Below are positions 7,789 through 18,747 of a stretch of 64,000 nucleotides of DNA, piece by piece. A program made the translations under genes and the position numbers. The DNA comes from Chimaeribacter coloradensis. Its GTDB lineage: Bacteria > Pseudomonadota > Gammaproteobacteria > Enterobacterales > Enterobacteriaceae. The number at the start of each line of letters is the position of its first letter. The first letter of the stretch is position 1. The stretch covers positions 1 to 64,000 of the forward strand of contig NZ_PJZH01000001.1 in NCBI RefSeq assembly GCF_002858715.1, in the 5' to 3' direction. Below the pieces are notes generated by a model. That model saw only the letters and a program-made list of their open reading frames with translations. It was not told where the DNA came from and made no database searches.

Positions 7789-9462
7789 ATGAAACTGTTT
7801 AACACCTTTGTTCTTGCCCTGACGCTGCCGCTGGCCCAGGCGCAGGCGATCTCCCTGACCGCTGACCCGTCCCTGACCGGCGCAGCCCCGCTGCCGCAGG
7901 TCATCAGCGGCCAGACGGCCCAGCCCAAAAGCAACAGCCAGTTTGACGACACCCCGGCACCGGTGGTTCCGGCCCCGGCCAGCCGTATGTTCGGCGCGCA
8001 GATCTTCAGCGGCACCGGCGGCAACAGCGCCAGCAGCATCGGCTTCAACCCCGGCTACGTCATCGGGCTGGGCGACCAGATCCAGGTGCGGCTCTGGGGG
8101 GCCTTCAACTTTGAAGGCAGCCTGGCGGTAGACCCGAAAGGCAACATCTTCCTGCCTAACGTCGGCCCGATGAAAGTCGCCGGCACGCCGAACGGCCAGC
8201 TCAACAGCCTGGTCACCAGCAAGGTGAAAGAGGTCTATCAGGCCAACGTCAACGTCTACGCCTCGCTGGTACAGGCGCAGCCGGTCAAGGTATTCGTCAC
8301 CGGGTATGTCAACAACCCCGGCCTCTACGGCGGCGTCGCCTCCGACTCGCTGCTCTCCTACCTGAGCAAAGCGGGCGGGGTGGACACCGAGCGCGGCAGC
8401 TATGTGGACATCGAAGTCAAGCGCGGCAACCGCGTGCGCAGCCACATCAACCTGTATGACTTCCTGCTGAACGGCAACCTGAGCCTGTCGCAGTTTGCCG
8501 ACGGCGACGTGATTGTGGTCGGCCCGCGCCAGCACACCGTCAGCGTGCAGGGCGAAGTCTTCAACAGCTATGACTTTGAGTTCCGCGACGGCACGCTGCC
8601 GGTCAGCGAGGCGCTGAGCTGGGCGCGCCCGAAACCGGGGGCTACCCACATGACCATTATCCGCCAGCAGGGCACCGTCAAACGCAGCGAGTACTACCCG
8701 CTCAGCCAGGCGGGCGGCCGCTTCCTGCAGGACGGTGACCAGCTGATCGTCAGCGCTGACCGCTACGCCGGTACCATCCAGGTGCGCATTGAAGGCGCGC
8801 ACTCCGGCGAACACGCGGTGGTGCTGCCTTACGGTGCCACCATGCGCCAGGTGCTGGCGCAGATCCGCACCAACAGCATGTCGCAGCTTAATGCCATCCA
8901 GCTGTTCCGCCGCTCGGTGGCGGAGCGCCAGAAAGAGATGCTGAACCTCTCCTTGCAGAAGCTGGAAGAGGCGTCGCTCTCGGCCCAGTCCGCCACCTCG
9001 GAAGAGGCCAACCTGCGGATGCAGGAGGCGCAGCTGATCAGCCGCTTTGTCGCCAAGGCGCGCAACGTGGTGCCCAAAGGGGCGGTGGTGCTCAATGAGA
9101 GCAACCTTGACCAGGTGATCCTGGAAGATGGCGACATCATTAACATCCCGGAGCGTACTTCTCTGGTGATGGTGCACGGCGAAGTGCTGTTCCCGAACGC
9201 GGTGGCCTGGCAGAAAGGGCTGTCGCCGGAGGATTACATCGCCAAGGTCGGGGGCTTCACCCAGAAGAAGGGCAACGCGAAGGTCATCGTTATCCACCAG
9301 AACGGCGAAGCGGATGACGCCGACAACGTCGACACCCTGCAACCGGGCGATGAGCTGATGGTGCTGCCGAAGTTTGAATCGAAGAGCATTGAGGTCACCC
9401 GCGGCATCTCGACCATCATTTACCAGATCGCCGTCGCCGCCAAAGTTATTTTGACGCTGTAA
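7789..9462 (+). CDS. kpsD: Outer-membrane capsule export protein KpsD
   Basis: This is the polysaccharide export (OPX/Wza family) protein through which group 2 capsule leaves the cell. It has 557 residues from the ATG at 7789 (E. coli 558), giving a signal peptide MKLFNTFVLALTLPLAQAQA. It contains the Poly_export domain after GYVIGLGDQIQVRLWG (about 86-101), followed by SLBB-type repeats (VTGYVNNPGLY, VSVQGEVF, VMVHGEVLFPNA). A longer frame to 7747 would overlap kpsE and hide the signal peptide. Unlike Wza it lacks a lipobox cysteine, as E. coli KpsD does. Confidence 0.95.
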   Translation: MKLFNTFVLALTLPLAQAQAISLTADPSLTGAAPLPQVISGQTAQPKSNSQFDDTPAPVVPAPASRMFGAQIFSGTGGNSASSIGFNPGYVIGLGDQIQVRLWGAFNFEGSLAVDPKGNIFLPNVGPMKVAGTPNGQLNSLVTSKVKEVYQANVNVYASLVQAQPVKVFVTGYVNNPGLYGGVASDSLLSYLSKAGGVDTERGSYVDIEVKRGNRVRSHINLYDFLLNGNLSLSQFADGDVIVVGPRQHTVSVQGEVFNSYDFEFRDGTLPVSEALSWARPKPGATHMTIIRQQGTVKRSEYYPLSQAGGRFLQDGDQLIVSADRYAGTIQVRIEGAHSGEHAVVLPYGATMRQVLAQIRTNSMSQLNAIQLFRRSVAERQKEMLNLSLQKLEEASLSAQSATSEEANLRMQEAQLISRFVAKARNVVPKGAVVLNESNLDQVILEDGDIINIPERTSLVMVHGEVLFPNAVAWQKGLSPEDYIAKVGGFTQKKGNAKVIVIHQNGEADDADNVDTLQPGDELMVLPKFESKSIEVTRGISTIIYQIAVAAKVILTL

Positions 9463-9471
9463 GGAGAGGGG

Positions 9472-11532
9472 ATGATCGGCATCTTTTCGGCAGGCATTGC
9501 GCGTATTCCCCATCTTGAACAACTCCTGCCGGAAGGGGTCGCCAGGCTGGCATCTTACCGGCGGGTCCCGGCCCGTGTCAGCGCGATTGCGGTCTGGGGC
9601 CACCGCCCCAGCGGGAACAGGGCGGTGGCCGTGGCTCGCCGCCGCGGATTGCCGGTCTGGCGGCTTGAGGATGGGTTTATCCGCTCACTCGGGCTGGGCG
9701 TGGCCGGCAGCCCGCCCTGTGCCATCGTGGTGGATCAGGCAGGCATCTATTACGATGCCGCCCAGCCCAGCACGCTGGAATACCTGATTCAGGACCGGGC
9801 AGGCAATGCGCCGCTCTACCCGCAGGCCAGCCGGGCCATTGATACCATTACCCGGCTTGACCTCTCCAAATACAACCAGGCTCCCCCTTACCGCGGCCCG
9901 GTACCGGCCGGTGAAACGGTGCTGGTGGTGGATCAGACCTTTGGCGATAAGGCGGTCTGCCACGGCGGGGCCGGGCCGGGCGATTTTGTCCGGATGCTGG
10001 AGACGGCGCTGGAGGAGAACCCCCAGGCGACGGTGTGGGTCAAAGTACATCCCGATGTGCTGCACGGCAAAAAAGCGGGTTATCTGGCTGATGCTGCCCG
10101 TGAGGCGGCGGCACGGCACCCGCGTGTCATGCTGCTGACCTGCAACGCCAGCCCCTATTCGCTGCTTCAGCACGTCAGCCGGGTTTATGCGGTGACCTCC
10201 CAGTATGGATTTGAGGCGTTGATGGCCGGCAAGGCGGTGACCTGTTTCGGCTTGCCCTGGTATGCCGGCTGGGGCCTGACGGACGATCGCCATGCGGATG
10301 CCCCCTCTCTGGCTGCCCGCCGTGGCCGGGCCTCCCTGCCCGATCTTTTTGCAGCCGCCTATCTGCGCTATAGCCGCTATCTCGACCCGCAAAGCGGCAA
10401 AGCAGGCACGCTGGATGACTTACTGACGTGGCTGGACATGGCCCGGGATCATTGCCGTGAACGGCAAGGGACGCTGACTGCGCCGGGGTTGTCGGTGTGG
10501 AAACGGGCCATTTTGACCCCGTTCTTAAAGACGCCGGATAACCGGGTGCGCTTCGGCACCTCAATCAACGATGCCGCTGCCGGGGTGGTGTGGGGCATCA
10601 AAGGGGAGCGGCAGTGGCAGCAGGCGGGTCATGACCCGGCGTTGCCGGTCTGGCGGATGGAGGATGGCTTCCTGCGATCTGCCGGGCTGGGCTCCCATCT
10701 GCACCCGCCGTTGTCACTGGTGCTGGACAAAAGCGGCATCTATTACGACGCGACCCGGCCCAGTGATTTGGAGACGTTGCTGAACCACGGTGCGCTGACT
10801 GACCATCAGCGTGCGCGGGCGGCCGCGCTCCGCCAGCGCCTGCTGGCAGCCCGCCTGAGCAAATACAACCTCGGGGCGGCGTTCTCACGCCCGGCCGCCG
10901 CCGCCGGGAAACGGCTGCTGCTGGTGCCGGGGCAGGTAGAGGATGACGCCTCCATTCTCACCGGCACGCTGGGGATCCGCAGCAACAGCGCGTTACTGCG
11001 GACAGTGCGGGAACGCCACCCGGACGCCTACATCCTTTATAAACCGCACCCGGATGTGCTGGCCGGTAACCGCAAAGGGGCGGTGGCGGCGCAGGATGTG
11101 GCGCGCTGGGCTAATGAAACCGTGCTGGATGCCGATATTATCCACTGTATCCGGGCAGCGGATGAGATCCATACCCTGACCTCGCTGGCCGGGTTCGAGG
11201 CCCTGATGCACGGCAAGCCGGTAACCTGCTATGGCGTTCCCTTCTATGCCGGTTGGGGGTTAACGCAGGATGAGTATCCCTGTCCGCGGCGGACGCGTGA
11301 AATTACGCTGGATGAGCTGGTGTATCAGGCGCTGATCCGTTACCCCAGTTATATTCACCCCGCGTCCGGTAAACCTATTACCGCCGAAGCTGCCGTGAGT
11401 TATCTGGAAACACTCCCGCGTGGAGAGATGTTTATTGCAAAACGGAAATTCAGCAGCGCGATTAACGCGTATAAAAAGATAAAAATGCTGATTAAAGTCA
11501 AATTAAATTATAACGCCGCCCAACACCTTTAA
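9472..11532 (+). CDS. kpsC: Capsule beta-Kdo transferase KpsC
   Basis: KpsC builds the poly-Kdo linker joining the capsule to lyso-phosphatidylglycerol. It has 686 residues (E. coli 675), with the expected duplication: both halves contain a [10 protein letters not shown] or [10 protein letters not shown] motif, SGIYYDA or AGIYYDA, LSKYN, KVHPDV or KPHPDV, and the end motif GFEALM-GK-VTC-G-P-YAGWGLT. The two halves are GT modules adding Kdo in alternating linkages. The start ATG 9472 has AGGAGAGGGG upstream, 9 bp after the kpsD stop. kpsU (CMP-Kdo synthetase), present before kpsC in E. coli, is absent, so the housekeeping kdsB would have to supply CMP-Kdo. Confidence 0.95.
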   Translation: MIGIFSAGIARIPHLEQLLPEGVARLASYRRVPARVSAIAVWGHRPSGNRAVAVARRRGLPVWRLEDGFIRSLGLGVAGSPPCAIVVDQAGIYYDAAQPSTLEYLIQDRAGNAPLYPQASRAIDTITRLDLSKYNQAPPYRGPVPAGETVLVVDQTFGDKAVCHGGAGPGDFVRMLETALEENPQATVWVKVHPDVLHGKKAGYLADAAREAAARHPRVMLLTCNASPYSLLQHVSRVYAVTSQYGFEALMAGKAVTCFGLPWYAGWGLTDDRHADAPSLAARRGRASLPDLFAAAYLRYSRYLDPQSGKAGTLDDLLTWLDMARDHCRERQGTLTAPGLSVWKRAILTPFLKTPDNRVRFGTSINDAAAGVVWGIKGERQWQQAGHDPALPVWRMEDGFLRSAGLGSHLHPPLSLVLDKSGIYYDATRPSDLETLLNHGALTDHQRARAAALRQRLLAARLSKYNLGAAFSRPAAAAGKRLLLVPGQVEDDASILTGTLGIRSNSALLRTVRERHPDAYILYKPHPDVLAGNRKGAVAAQDVARWANETVLDADIIHCIRAADEIHTLTSLAGFEALMHGKPVTCYGVPFYAGWGLTQDEYPCPRRTREITLDELVYQALIRYPSYIHPASGKPITAEAAVSYLETLPRGEMFIAKRKFSSAINAYKKIKMLIKVKLNYNAAQHL

Positions 11533-11586
11533 TTAATCTGGCCATGCCGGCGATACACGCGTGTTAAAGGCATGAATAATAATTAA

Positions 11587-11612
11587 GGCCCGTAAACCGG
11601 GCCAGGCTTTTT
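11587..11612 (+). terminator. Hairpin between kpsC and kpsS
   Basis: GGCCCG-TAAAC-CGGGCC (11587-11592 with 11598-11603) followed by AGGCTTTTTC. The U-tract is offset by four bases, so it is a weak terminator or an mRNA-stabilising hairpin in the 93-bp gap before kpsS. Confidence 0.5.
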
Positions 11613-11625
11613 CACGTTGGTGTAT

Positions 11626-12900
11626 ATGGAAAATAGCGCCCTCAGGTTATTACTTTCTGGGAAGAAATATCTGTTGCTGCAAGGGCCGATGGGGCCTTTT
11701 TTCAGTGATGTCGCGCAGTGGCTGGAAACCCACGGACGCGAAACCGTGAATGTCGTCTTTAATGGGGGTGACCAGTTTTATTGCCGCCATCGCACTGTAT
11801 TGCCTTATCGCGCCACGCCAAAAGAATTCCCCGGCTGGCTGAAAGAGGTCTGCCGCCACTATACCTTCGACACCATCCTCTGCTTTGGGGATTGCCGCCC
11901 GCTGCACCGTGAAGCCAAACGCTGGGCGCAGGCAAAAGGGATACGTTTCCTGGCCTTTGAAGAGGGGTATCTCCGGCCCCATTTCATTACCGTGGAGCAA
12001 GGGGGCGTCAATGCCTTTTCCGGCTTACCGCGTGAAAGTGAGTTTTACCGGCAATTACCGGCGCAGGAGCCGATGGCTATTACCCCGCTTTCCCCCTCAT
12101 TTTCACTGAGGGTAGGGCATGCCATCACCTATTATTTAATGGGAAGCTGGTACCGCCGGCAATTTGCCCAATACCGGCACCACAAATCTTTTTCCCCGGT
12201 GTATGAGGCGCGCTGCTGGATCAGGGCGGCCTGCCGTAAATATTGGTATGGGTTCCGCCAGCGGAATATGATGCCCCGGTTGCGAACGGCACTTGACCAG
12301 CGTTATTACCTGGTTATTTTACAGGTTTATAATGACAGCCAGATCCGCCACCACAGCCCTTATCAGGACGTCCGTGATTATATTAACGATGTGATCTACT
12401 CCTTCGCCAAAAAAGCCCCGGCAGATCAATCCCTGGTGATTAAACACCATCCGATGGATCGCGGTCACCGGCTTTATGGCCCGCTGATTCGCCGCCTGAG
12501 TGAACAGCACAAGGTCAGCCAGCGGGTATTTTACGTCCATGACCTGCCGATGCCGGAATTACTGAACCATGCCCGCGGAGTGGTAACCATCAACAGCACC
12601 GCCGGAATTTCAGCGCTGGTCCATAACAAGCCGCTTAAAGTGATGGGCCGGGCGCTCTATGATATGCGCGGGCTGACATTTCAGGGGCACCTGCATCAGT
12701 TCTGGGGATCGGATTTCAAGCCGGATATGAAACTGTTCCAGCAGTTCCGCACCTATCTGCTGAATACCACTCAGATTAACGCCGTGTATTATGGGGAAAA
12801 TTATCACTTTCAATCTGATGAGGAAGAGGTATCCAGGCAGGATACAAGCTGGGCAGGTGCAGGCAGCACACAGGAAATGGGCAAAACACTTAGACCCTGA
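11626..12900 (+). CDS. kpsS: Capsule beta-Kdo transferase KpsS
   Basis: KpsS adds the first Kdo to lyso-phosphatidylglycerol, which KpsC then extends. The sequence follows E. coli KpsS: LLSGKKYLLLQGPMGPFFSD at the N-terminus, FNGGDQFYCRHR, LCFGDCRPLH-EAKRWA, FLAFEEGYLRP, VIKHHPMDRGHRLY and VTINSTAGISALVHNKPLKVMG. The ATG at 11626 matches the family; a TTG at 11617 extends the frame slightly. At 424 residues it is longer than E. coli KpsS (389-403) because of a C-terminal extension of about 30 polar residues (SDEEEVSRQDTSW). It is the last gene of region 1 and converges with the acetyltransferase. Confidence 0.95.
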   Translation: MENSALRLLLSGKKYLLLQGPMGPFFSDVAQWLETHGRETVNVVFNGGDQFYCRHRTVLPYRATPKEFPGWLKEVCRHYTFDTILCFGDCRPLHREAKRWAQAKGIRFLAFEEGYLRPHFITVEQGGVNAFSGLPRESEFYRQLPAQEPMAITPLSPSFSLRVGHAITYYLMGSWYRRQFAQYRHHKSFSPVYEARCWIRAACRKYWYGFRQRNMMPRLRTALDQRYYLVILQVYNDSQIRHHSPYQDVRDYINDVIYSFAKKAPADQSLVIKHHPMDRGHRLYGPLIRRLSEQHKVSQRVFYVHDLPMPELLNHARGVVTINSTAGISALVHNKPLKVMGRALYDMRGLTFQGHLHQFWGSDFKPDMKLFQQFRTYLLNTTQINAVYYGENYHFQSDEEEVSRQDTSWAGAGSTQEMGKTLRP

Positions 12901-12911
12901 AGGAATAAATA

Positions 12912-12941
12912 CCGGGCAGCCGTATAACGCTGCCCGGCCAA
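12912..12941. terminator. Bidirectional terminator kpsS / acetyltransferase
   Basis: Perfect 9-bp stem CCGGGCAGC/GCTGCCCGG (12912-12920 with 12929-12937) followed by CCAATTTT on the plus strand and by TATTTATTCC on the minus strand. It lies in the 43-bp gap between convergent genes. Confidence 0.65.
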
Positions 12942-12943
12942 TT

Positions 12944-13684
12944 TTAAATGACGTCGTTCCAGGTAACGACATCTGGCGTAAAGGGCACAAGTTTCCCTGC
13001 GGCTTTCAACATCTCCAGATGGCTAAGCGTAGTTTCTACCTTTGTCCAATCCAACCCCTCAACGTTACGGATATCATAGTCCCACCAACATAAAGCCAGC
13101 AGCCGGGCAATAATATCAGGCGCAAAACGATATTTTATAATACGTGCAGGGGTTCCGCCGACCACGGCAAAAGGTGGAACATCACGGGTAATAACTGCGC
13201 GTGAGGCGATAATTGCCCCATCACCAATCTTACAACCACGACGGATAAATACACCTTCGCCTATCCAGACATCATTACCAATGGTATTACGGCCTTCATT
13301 ACTGCCTTCCAGACGGAATGCGTCTGTCGCTTTCTTAATCGTACCGGCCTGGTGGCGATAGAATGACGCCGTCTCCGGGTGCCGTTTCCAATACCGCGTG
13401 GTATAGAACATAGGCGAGGTAGACAAATAACCTGTCGGATGTTCACTCTCACCTACGGTAAGACGCCGTGCAATAGAACAATAGCGCCCGATACGATCGG
13501 TTGCCATAATTAAGGCATCTTCCCCTATATAACTGTACGCGCCAAAAGAGCGGACATCATAATGTCCGCGGGCCAGCCAGATCGGTGATTCAAACGTCAT
13601 GTCTGCCGGACGAATCAGTTTTGTCTCTTCTGGCGAGACAATATCAATATGACGCCGGGCCAATTCCAGAAAAGGCGTGGTCAT
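12944..13684 (-). CDS. CatB-type hexapeptide O-acetyltransferase (capsule region 2)
   Basis: A 246-residue left-handed beta-helix acyltransferase of the xenobiotic/CatB-like group. Hexapeptide turns are visible in [31 protein letters not shown] and again in [49 protein letters not shown], the latter being the typical C-terminal signature. It probably acetylates the capsule polymer or a precursor; the acceptor is unknown. Its ATG overlaps the stop of the upstream 1173-residue gene by 4 bp, so the two form a transcript behind kpsMT. Codon and base use are more AT-rich than in the flanking kps genes, as is usual for serotype-specific genes. Confidence 0.88.
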   Translation of the reverse strand: MTTPFLELARRHIDIVSPEETKLIRPADMTFESPIWLARGHYDVRSFGAYSYIGEDALIMATDRIGRYCSIARRLTVGESEHPTGYLSTSPMFYTTRYWKRHPETASFYRHQAGTIKKATDAFRLEGSNEGRNTIGNDVWIGEGVFIRRGCKIGDGAIIASRAVITRDVPPFAVVGGTPARIIKYRFAPDIIARLLALCWWDYDIRNVEGLDWTKVETTLSHLEMLKAAGKLVPFTPDVVTWNDVI

Positions 13685-16600
13685 AAATTGTTATATCCTT
13701 TTAAATAACGTTTTCCCAGCTTACGTAATAATGGGTTCTTGGCATCGTTAAAGAAAAGATGCGGTTTATGTTCAAATTTATATTTTTTCTTCTCAGAGAG
13801 CGTATTTAACATGACCCAACGAATTACATGGTGTGTCACGCTGCGCTGTGCAGGGGGCGCATAATTATGGCTGAGGATGTCAGCCGGTGCAGGAGTAGCC
13901 GCCAAGGTCTTCGCTGCTGCAGGTTTCGTTGCAGGTTTCGCTGCAGGTCTTGGTGCGCGTTTAGGCGCAGGTTCTGAGGCCTGTTTAGCCGATTGATCTT
14001 TTAACAGAACCTCCCGGCCTTTTTGCCAGACACAGGGCATATCTAATGTTTTAAGGTCAGGCAAAATTGTTTTATATGCTGTGCCACCGTATGCATCTTC
14101 AAACATCACACCCGCCAGGATAGCCGCATCACGTGGGTGTGGGTTATTGAAGTAGTTATCCATGAGACGCAGGGTTTTATTAGGCTCAATGTCCAGTGCA
14201 TAAAAACGCCGGCCAAGGATACGGGCTACCTCTGAAATAAACGCTATTGCGCCTTGTTGTACGTTATGAACTACCTCTTCACGGCGTGCTTCAACCGGTG
14301 AACGTGCCATAAATACGGGATAAAGGTTTTTTTGCCAATCCCGTGTCATGCAGACAAAAGAGGTATCTTCACTGCTGAATAAGGTTTCATAAAGAGGCAC
14401 ATGACGACAGAAAGGATGATAAGTATCATGCCGGTCAATAAATTCAGCCAGGTAGCCGCGAATAGGCAAGTTACGCTGTGCTACCCGCTTCAGAGCCTGG
14501 CGGAAGGTCATCAGATAGTACCCGCCAATCTCTTTCTCTCCACCCGATAACTGATGCAGAGATTCCTGCATCGTACCTGCATACCCAATATCAACAATGG
14601 CATTTTTGGTCACGCCATAAATACCGCTTTGTTGCAGATAATCAAGATAATGAGCACGTTCTTCCGCTGCCGCAGCAAGCAGGATAGGCTGCAGATCGCC
14701 AAATAACGCTTCCAGACGTGGTACATCCCCCGCTGTCAGTGGGCTTTCCGGCATATACTCGTGCTTTTTAAGTATCTCCAGAGGAACCAGATCAATATTG
14801 ATCCCAAAGCGATGTTTTAACAGATGGGAGAGTTTGACCCGGTGGGCAAAGTCTACATGCAGAAGATCCAGAATATCACTCATATTCTGTACCTTCGCCA
14901 GGTTAACGGCCCGGCGTGAACAAAGTAGGTAGTGTGAGCGAGGGGCGTTGGGATAAAGAGGCGCTACCGCATCATAAGCTGCCTTCATAATTTTGCCATC
15001 GCGTGACAGGAAATAGAGATCTTCGACACCGTCGCGGATAGCATTTTCCAGCAGCCACTTAGTATAGCCCAGGAGTAATGCGCCAAAACCGTAATAGCCC
15101 AGTTTCCAGGGCGATCCTCCAAATACGGTACCTTTACGATGGGGCAGGTAGGGGTTGTCATGCAGGCGGTTGCCGGCAATGGAAAGCAGCATACGCCAGT
15201 CAAGTGAATGGCGGGCTTCATCACGTGACCAGGGCAGCGTATAATTACTATTCGCTTCAAAAACGTCAGACGCTTTTACCAGATGGAACGGTTTTAAACC
15301 CCGTGATTTCGCGCGTTTTACATCGGCATCAAGATTATCACCAATATGCAGGATACGGCTGGGGTCGACCTGCATTTGTTCCAATACCCGGTCAAATAAC
15401 ACGCCACTGTGTTTTTTCGCTCGGTAGGTAGAGGAAACGAACAAACGTTCATAACCGGTATAGCCATTCTTCTCTAATATCTCTGCCAGGAAAGATTCCG
15501 GCAGGTACATATCAGAGATAATAATAATACGTTTATTCAGGCTCTTGGCTTCTAAAAAGGCTTTATAACCAGATGCGCGTGGGTAAAGTAATTCACGCTC
15601 GGCTGACATTTCAGCCTGCATCAGACGGCGCATTACACTCTCATTCAACCCAAGGTCTGCTGCCAGCACCTGATAAATCTCTTCAAAGGTTACTTCGCCT
15701 TCGCCACGTTCAATGGCAGCAAGAAACGCAGCTTTTTCTGCGGCACGGCGGGACGTTTTGAAATCCAGGGTAGCAATACCGGTGATATCACGTGCTTCAT
15801 TATTAATGAAGGTATAAAGATCGGTAGGCGATTTAAAAGGACGATAAAGTAACGTATCGAAAATATCGAATGAGACAATATCGTGTTTCATAATTTGCTG
15901 GGAAAGCTCATGACAATGATCCATAGAGGATTCCCCGCGTACTTTATTGAAGTACCCTAATGCCTCCAGTAACTGGCTTTCACGACGTTCTTCAAGCAGG
16001 ATCTGGCCAACGGGGCGGTTGCACCACGGGGAAAACTCTCCGGTGGCCGCAAAATGTTTTAACCACTCTGCATAACGGCTGTCTGCTAAGAAACTCATCG
16101 GACAGTGCTGATGGCGAAGTGTTTCTACCATCAGGGCATCGCGGTTTTGCGGTGCGGGACTGGCTGCCTGGGTTAAAAGCGTTTCCAGCGTAGCGGCGGT
16201 AGTGAACGGTGTCAGATGGCTTTCGCCCAAAGCCAGCAACGGTTTTTGCCAAAAAGCTGCCTGAAACCCAATAGAGGAGGAGATAGTGATGACACCATCT
16301 ACCAAAGGAACCAGGAATTGCGAAACCCATGCAATGTTATCTGTCTCTTTACGATAGATAAAATTAGGGAAACGGCTTCGCAAATAGTTAATCCCTTGCT
16401 CAGTTAATACAGCGCTTTGTGCATCACGGGATTTATAATTAGTGACCAACAGAGCATAGTCAGCAGGTAAGCGGGTTAATATATCAACCAAAATATCAAA
16501 TTGGCTTTTATTATTACCTATAACACTGCTTATCATGAAATAGTTGTCAATTTGCAGCGGCAACAGTACGACTTTTGAAAAACGCTGATAAATATCATCG

Positions 16601-17202
16601 ACAATGCTTTTAACAGGTGATACCGCCTGCAAAAATTGATTCTCTGTCAGCCGTAACTTATGTAATGCTTCCATTTCTTTATCGGAAACCACATTGCCTT
16701 CATACTTTTTAGCTGCAGCATGCTGTAATAGACCGGTATCCAGAGAGACGAGCTGGCTAAAAGGCGGGCGAGAAAAGAAGCCCGGCATCTGGTAGAGCAT
16801 TTTTGCTTGCGGGTAAAGTGTAGCAAGAAAATTGGCAGGGCTTTCCCATACAATAATTACGTCAGGTGTAAATGCTTCCGGGAGTGCATGGGTCAGTAAT
16901 TCTCCTAGCCTTTCTACTTCACCTTCATGGTAATCATTAACATGGTGACGTTGAGCACGGGTGAGATAACTTTCACCTTTCATCCACTCAACCGGATCGA
17001 TAACGGCCAGCGTATCAATATTGCGTGTGTGCCGGTCTTCCAGACATTGACTGGCGATCGGTGTGCCCATTAACGCGACAACGTTCATGCCTGATTGTTG
17101 CAATGATTTAATCTGCGGCAGAAAAGAGTTGCGCAACGTGGCATAACGAAAAAGTGGGTTACCGAACTCAATAGACGGCTCAAGGTAAAAAAGAATATTC
17201 AT
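13681..17202 (-). CDS. Large capsule region 2 protein: GT-like plus HAD domain
   Basis: A 1173-residue protein. Residues about 1-420 resemble capsule glycosyltransferases of the KpsS-like type, with [20 protein letters not shown] near 302-322. A HAD phosphohydrolase-like domain follows: motif I FDIFDTLL near 443-450, motif [10 protein letters not shown] near 560, motif [15 protein letters not shown] near 622-632, as in COG5610 proteins from polysaccharide clusters. A third region (about 690-1050) begins [17 protein letters not shown] and has the phrase [11 protein letters not shown]. An Ala/Pro/Lys-rich linker (about 1072-1108) precedes a basic C-terminus. GC is clearly lower than in kpsC or kpsM. 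It is probably the capsule polymerase or part of it; catalytic specificity is not deducible. It is followed by the acetyltransferase with a 4-bp overlap. Confidence 0.75.
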   Translation of the reverse strand: MNILFYLEPSIEFGNPLFRYATLRNSFLPQIKSLQQSGMNVVALMGTPIASQCLEDRHTRNIDTLAVIDPVEWMKGESYLTRAQRHHVNDYHEGEVERLGELLTHALPEAFTPDVIIVWESPANFLATLYPQAKMLYQMPGFFSRPPFSQLVSLDTGLLQHAAAKKYEGNVVSDKEMEALHKLRLTENQFLQAVSPVKSIVDDIYQRFSKVVLLPLQIDNYFMISSVIGNNKSQFDILVDILTRLPADYALLVTNYKSRDAQSAVLTEQGINYLRSRFPNFIYRKETDNIAWVSQFLVPLVDGVITISSSIGFQAAFWQKPLLALGESHLTPFTTAATLETLLTQAASPAPQNRDALMVETLRHQHCPMSFLADSRYAEWLKHFAATGEFSPWCNRPVGQILLEERRESQLLEALGYFNKVRGESSMDHCHELSQQIMKHDIVSFDIFDTLLYRPFKSPTDLYTFINNEARDITGIATLDFKTSRRAAEKAAFLAAIERGEGEVTFEEIYQVLAADLGLNESVMRRLMQAEMSAERELLYPRASGYKAFLEAKSLNKRIIIISDMYLPESFLAEILEKNGYTGYERLFVSSTYRAKKHSGVLFDRVLEQMQVDPSRILHIGDNLDADVKRAKSRGLKPFHLVKASDVFEANSNYTLPWSRDEARHSLDWRMLLSIAGNRLHDNPYLPHRKGTVFGGSPWKLGYYGFGALLLGYTKWLLENAIRDGVEDLYFLSRDGKIMKAAYDAVAPLYPNAPRSHYLLCSRRAVNLAKVQNMSDILDLLHVDFAHRVKLSHLLKHRFGINIDLVPLEILKKHEYMPESPLTAGDVPRLEALFGDLQPILLAAAAEERAHYLDYLQQSGIYGVTKNAIVDIGYAGTMQESLHQLSGGEKEIGGYYLMTFRQALKRVAQRNLPIRGYLAEFIDRHDTYHPFCRHVPLYETLFSSEDTSFVCMTRDWQKNLYPVFMARSPVEARREEVVHNVQQGAIAFISEVARILGRRFYALDIEPNKTLRLMDNYFNNPHPRDAAILAGVMFEDAYGGTAYKTILPDLKTLDMPCVWQKGREVLLKDQSAKQASEPAPKRAPRPAAKPATKPAAAKTLAATPAPADILSHNYAPPAQRSVTHHVIRWVMLNTLSEKKKYKFEHKPHLFFNDAKNPLLRKLGKRYLKGYNNL

Positions 17203-17308
17203 GTCAAAATACCAAAGTAGTTAACGTTATTAGCTGCATAAGGCAACGTGCATTTAATAAATAAATTTGTATTTGTATCGGGCAGAAAAAGTAAGGGAAG
17301 AGGGGGGC

Positions 17309-17974
17309 TTACAGCCCCTCTTCCTTCTGGTACACCGCAATAGCCTCATCCACGGTGTCGTAGTAGGTCACCTGGTTATCACGGCCGATAAACAGGGCGG
17401 CGTCGCAGTATTCGCGCAGGCTGTTGAGGCTGTGGGAGACCATCAGAAAACTCGATTCGGCGTGGCGCGCTTTGAAAAGCTCCGCACATTTCTGTTTGAA
17501 ACGCGCATCGCCCACCGCCGTGACTTCGTCGACCAGGTAGTAGTCGAAGCGGAAGGCCATGCTCAGGCCGAACCCAAGGCGGGATTTCATGCCGGAGGAG
17601 TAGGTCTTGATCGGCATGTCGAAATATTTGCCCAGTTCAGCAAACGCCTCCACAAAGGCCACTTTCTCTTTCAGCTCCGCGGCCGGGGCGTAAAGCCGTG
17701 CCACAAATTTCACGTTTTCCCGGCCGGTCAGGCTGCCCTGAAAACCACCCGCCAGCCCCACCGGCCAGGAGATGCTTTTGCGGGTCACGACCCGGCCGCT
17801 GTCCGGCCGGTCAATGCCGCCAATCATCCGCAACAGCGTCGATTTCCCGGCACCGTTGCGGCCTACCAGCGCCACGCTTTTGCCTTCGGGCAGCACCACG
17901 CTCAGGTCTTTATAAACGTAATGACGGCCGGCCGGGGTGCGGTAGGATTTGGTCAGGTTCTCAATGGTAATCAT
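17309..17974 (-). CDS. kpsT: Capsule ABC transporter ATPase KpsT
   Basis: This ATPase exports group 2 capsular polysaccharide with KpsM. It has 221 residues with Walker A GRNGAGKST at 38-46, the polysaccharide-exporter variants ISWPVGLAGGFQGSLTGREN and YSSGMKSRLGFGLSMAF, and a Walker B region DYYLVDEVTAVGDARF. Its ATG overlaps the kpsM stop by 4 bp. The next gene on the strand is the 1173-residue region 2 gene, 106 bp on, which fits read-through from region 3 into region 2 as in E. coli group 2 loci. Confidence 0.96.
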   Translation of the reverse strand: MITIENLTKSYRTPAGRHYVYKDLSVVLPEGKSVALVGRNGAGKSTLLRMIGGIDRPDSGRVVTRKSISWPVGLAGGFQGSLTGRENVKFVARLYAPAAELKEKVAFVEAFAELGKYFDMPIKTYSSGMKSRLGFGLSMAFRFDYYLVDEVTAVGDARFKQKCAELFKARHAESSFLMVSHSLNSLREYCDAALFIGRDNQVTYYDTVDEAIAVYQKEEGL

Positions 17975-18747
17975 GATGTCAGCATCGCCTCTTCGCGTAC
18001 CCGGTAGAGCGCAAGCCCGGTAAACAGTACCCCTAACGTGCAGAGCGCCAGGTAGCCGAGGCTGACGCCGTCACTGACGTAGCCGGGCATCACCGCCTGG
18101 CGGCACAGCTCCACCACATGCACCAGCGGGTTCCAGAGCAGGTAAGGCCAGTACTCTTTGGGGATGCTGTGCAGCGGGAACATCACACAGGAGATGAAGT
18201 AGAGCGGCTTGATCAGGATCGGCAGGAACTTCTCCGTCTCAGGGAAGCTTTTTCCCACCACCATAAAGATCAGCCCGATGCCGCTGGCGAACAGCACCAG
18301 CAGCAGCCAGACGCAAATCAGCGTAATCAGCTGCGTAATGGCAAACTGCTCGCCCAATAACCCGACGCCCAGCATCAACACCAGATAGACCACGCCATAA
18401 ATCACCAGCTCCAGCCCGGCACGCGCAATAATGGTGTCAATGGGTTTTACCGGGCGGTAATTAAACAGCCCCTGGTTGGCCTCTATCGCGCCGATGGAGC
18501 GGTTGCTGATGTTGCTGAAAATAAAGAACGGAATAATGCCGTTAATCAGAAATACCGGGAAGGAAATATCGGGCATGGTGCGGTGCATGATATAGCCGAA
18601 TATCGCCAGCAGAATCACAATATGGGCCGCCGGCTCCAGCGCGGCCCAGAGGTAACCCAGGCGGTACTTGCCGAAGCGGGTTTTTATCTCTCGTAAAAAC
18701 AGGGCTTTAACCGCTGCTTTTTGTACTTCCAGTCCACTACGGGCCAT
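17971..18747 (-). CDS. kpsM: Capsule ABC transporter permease KpsM
   Basis: This is the inner-membrane component of the capsule exporter, 258 residues, exactly the E. coli KpsM length. It starts MARSGLEVQKAAVKALFLREIKTRFGK and contains HRTMPDISFPVFLINGIIPFF, SIGAIEANQGLFNYRPVKPIDT and the C-terminal YRVREEAMLTS, all close to the E. coli protein. Six hydrophobic segments are visible. It is the first gene of region 3. I looked for a JUMPstart/ops element (GGCGGTAG) upstream and did not find a convincing one, so RfaH control is not supported here. Confidence 0.96.
   Translation of the reverse strand: MARSGLEVQKAAVKALFLREIKTRFGKYRLGYLWAALEPAAHIVILLAIFGYIMHRTMPDISFPVFLINGIIPFFIFSNISNRSIGAIEANQGLFNYRPVKPIDTIIARAGLELVIYGVVYLVLMLGVGLLGEQFAITQLITLICVWLLLVLFASGIGLIFMVVGKSFPETEKFLPILIKPLYFISCVMFPLHSIPKEYWPYLLWNPLVHVVELCRQAVMPGYVSDGVSLGYLALCTLGVLFTGLALYRVREEAMLTS

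Noticed and set aside
7726-9603. 625-codon minus-strand frame
   Set aside because: It is the shadow of kpsD; the plus-strand protein has a clear family match. Similar long antisense frames opposite betB, ybiT, betA and the GH31 gene are rejected for the same reason; they come from the high GC at third positions.
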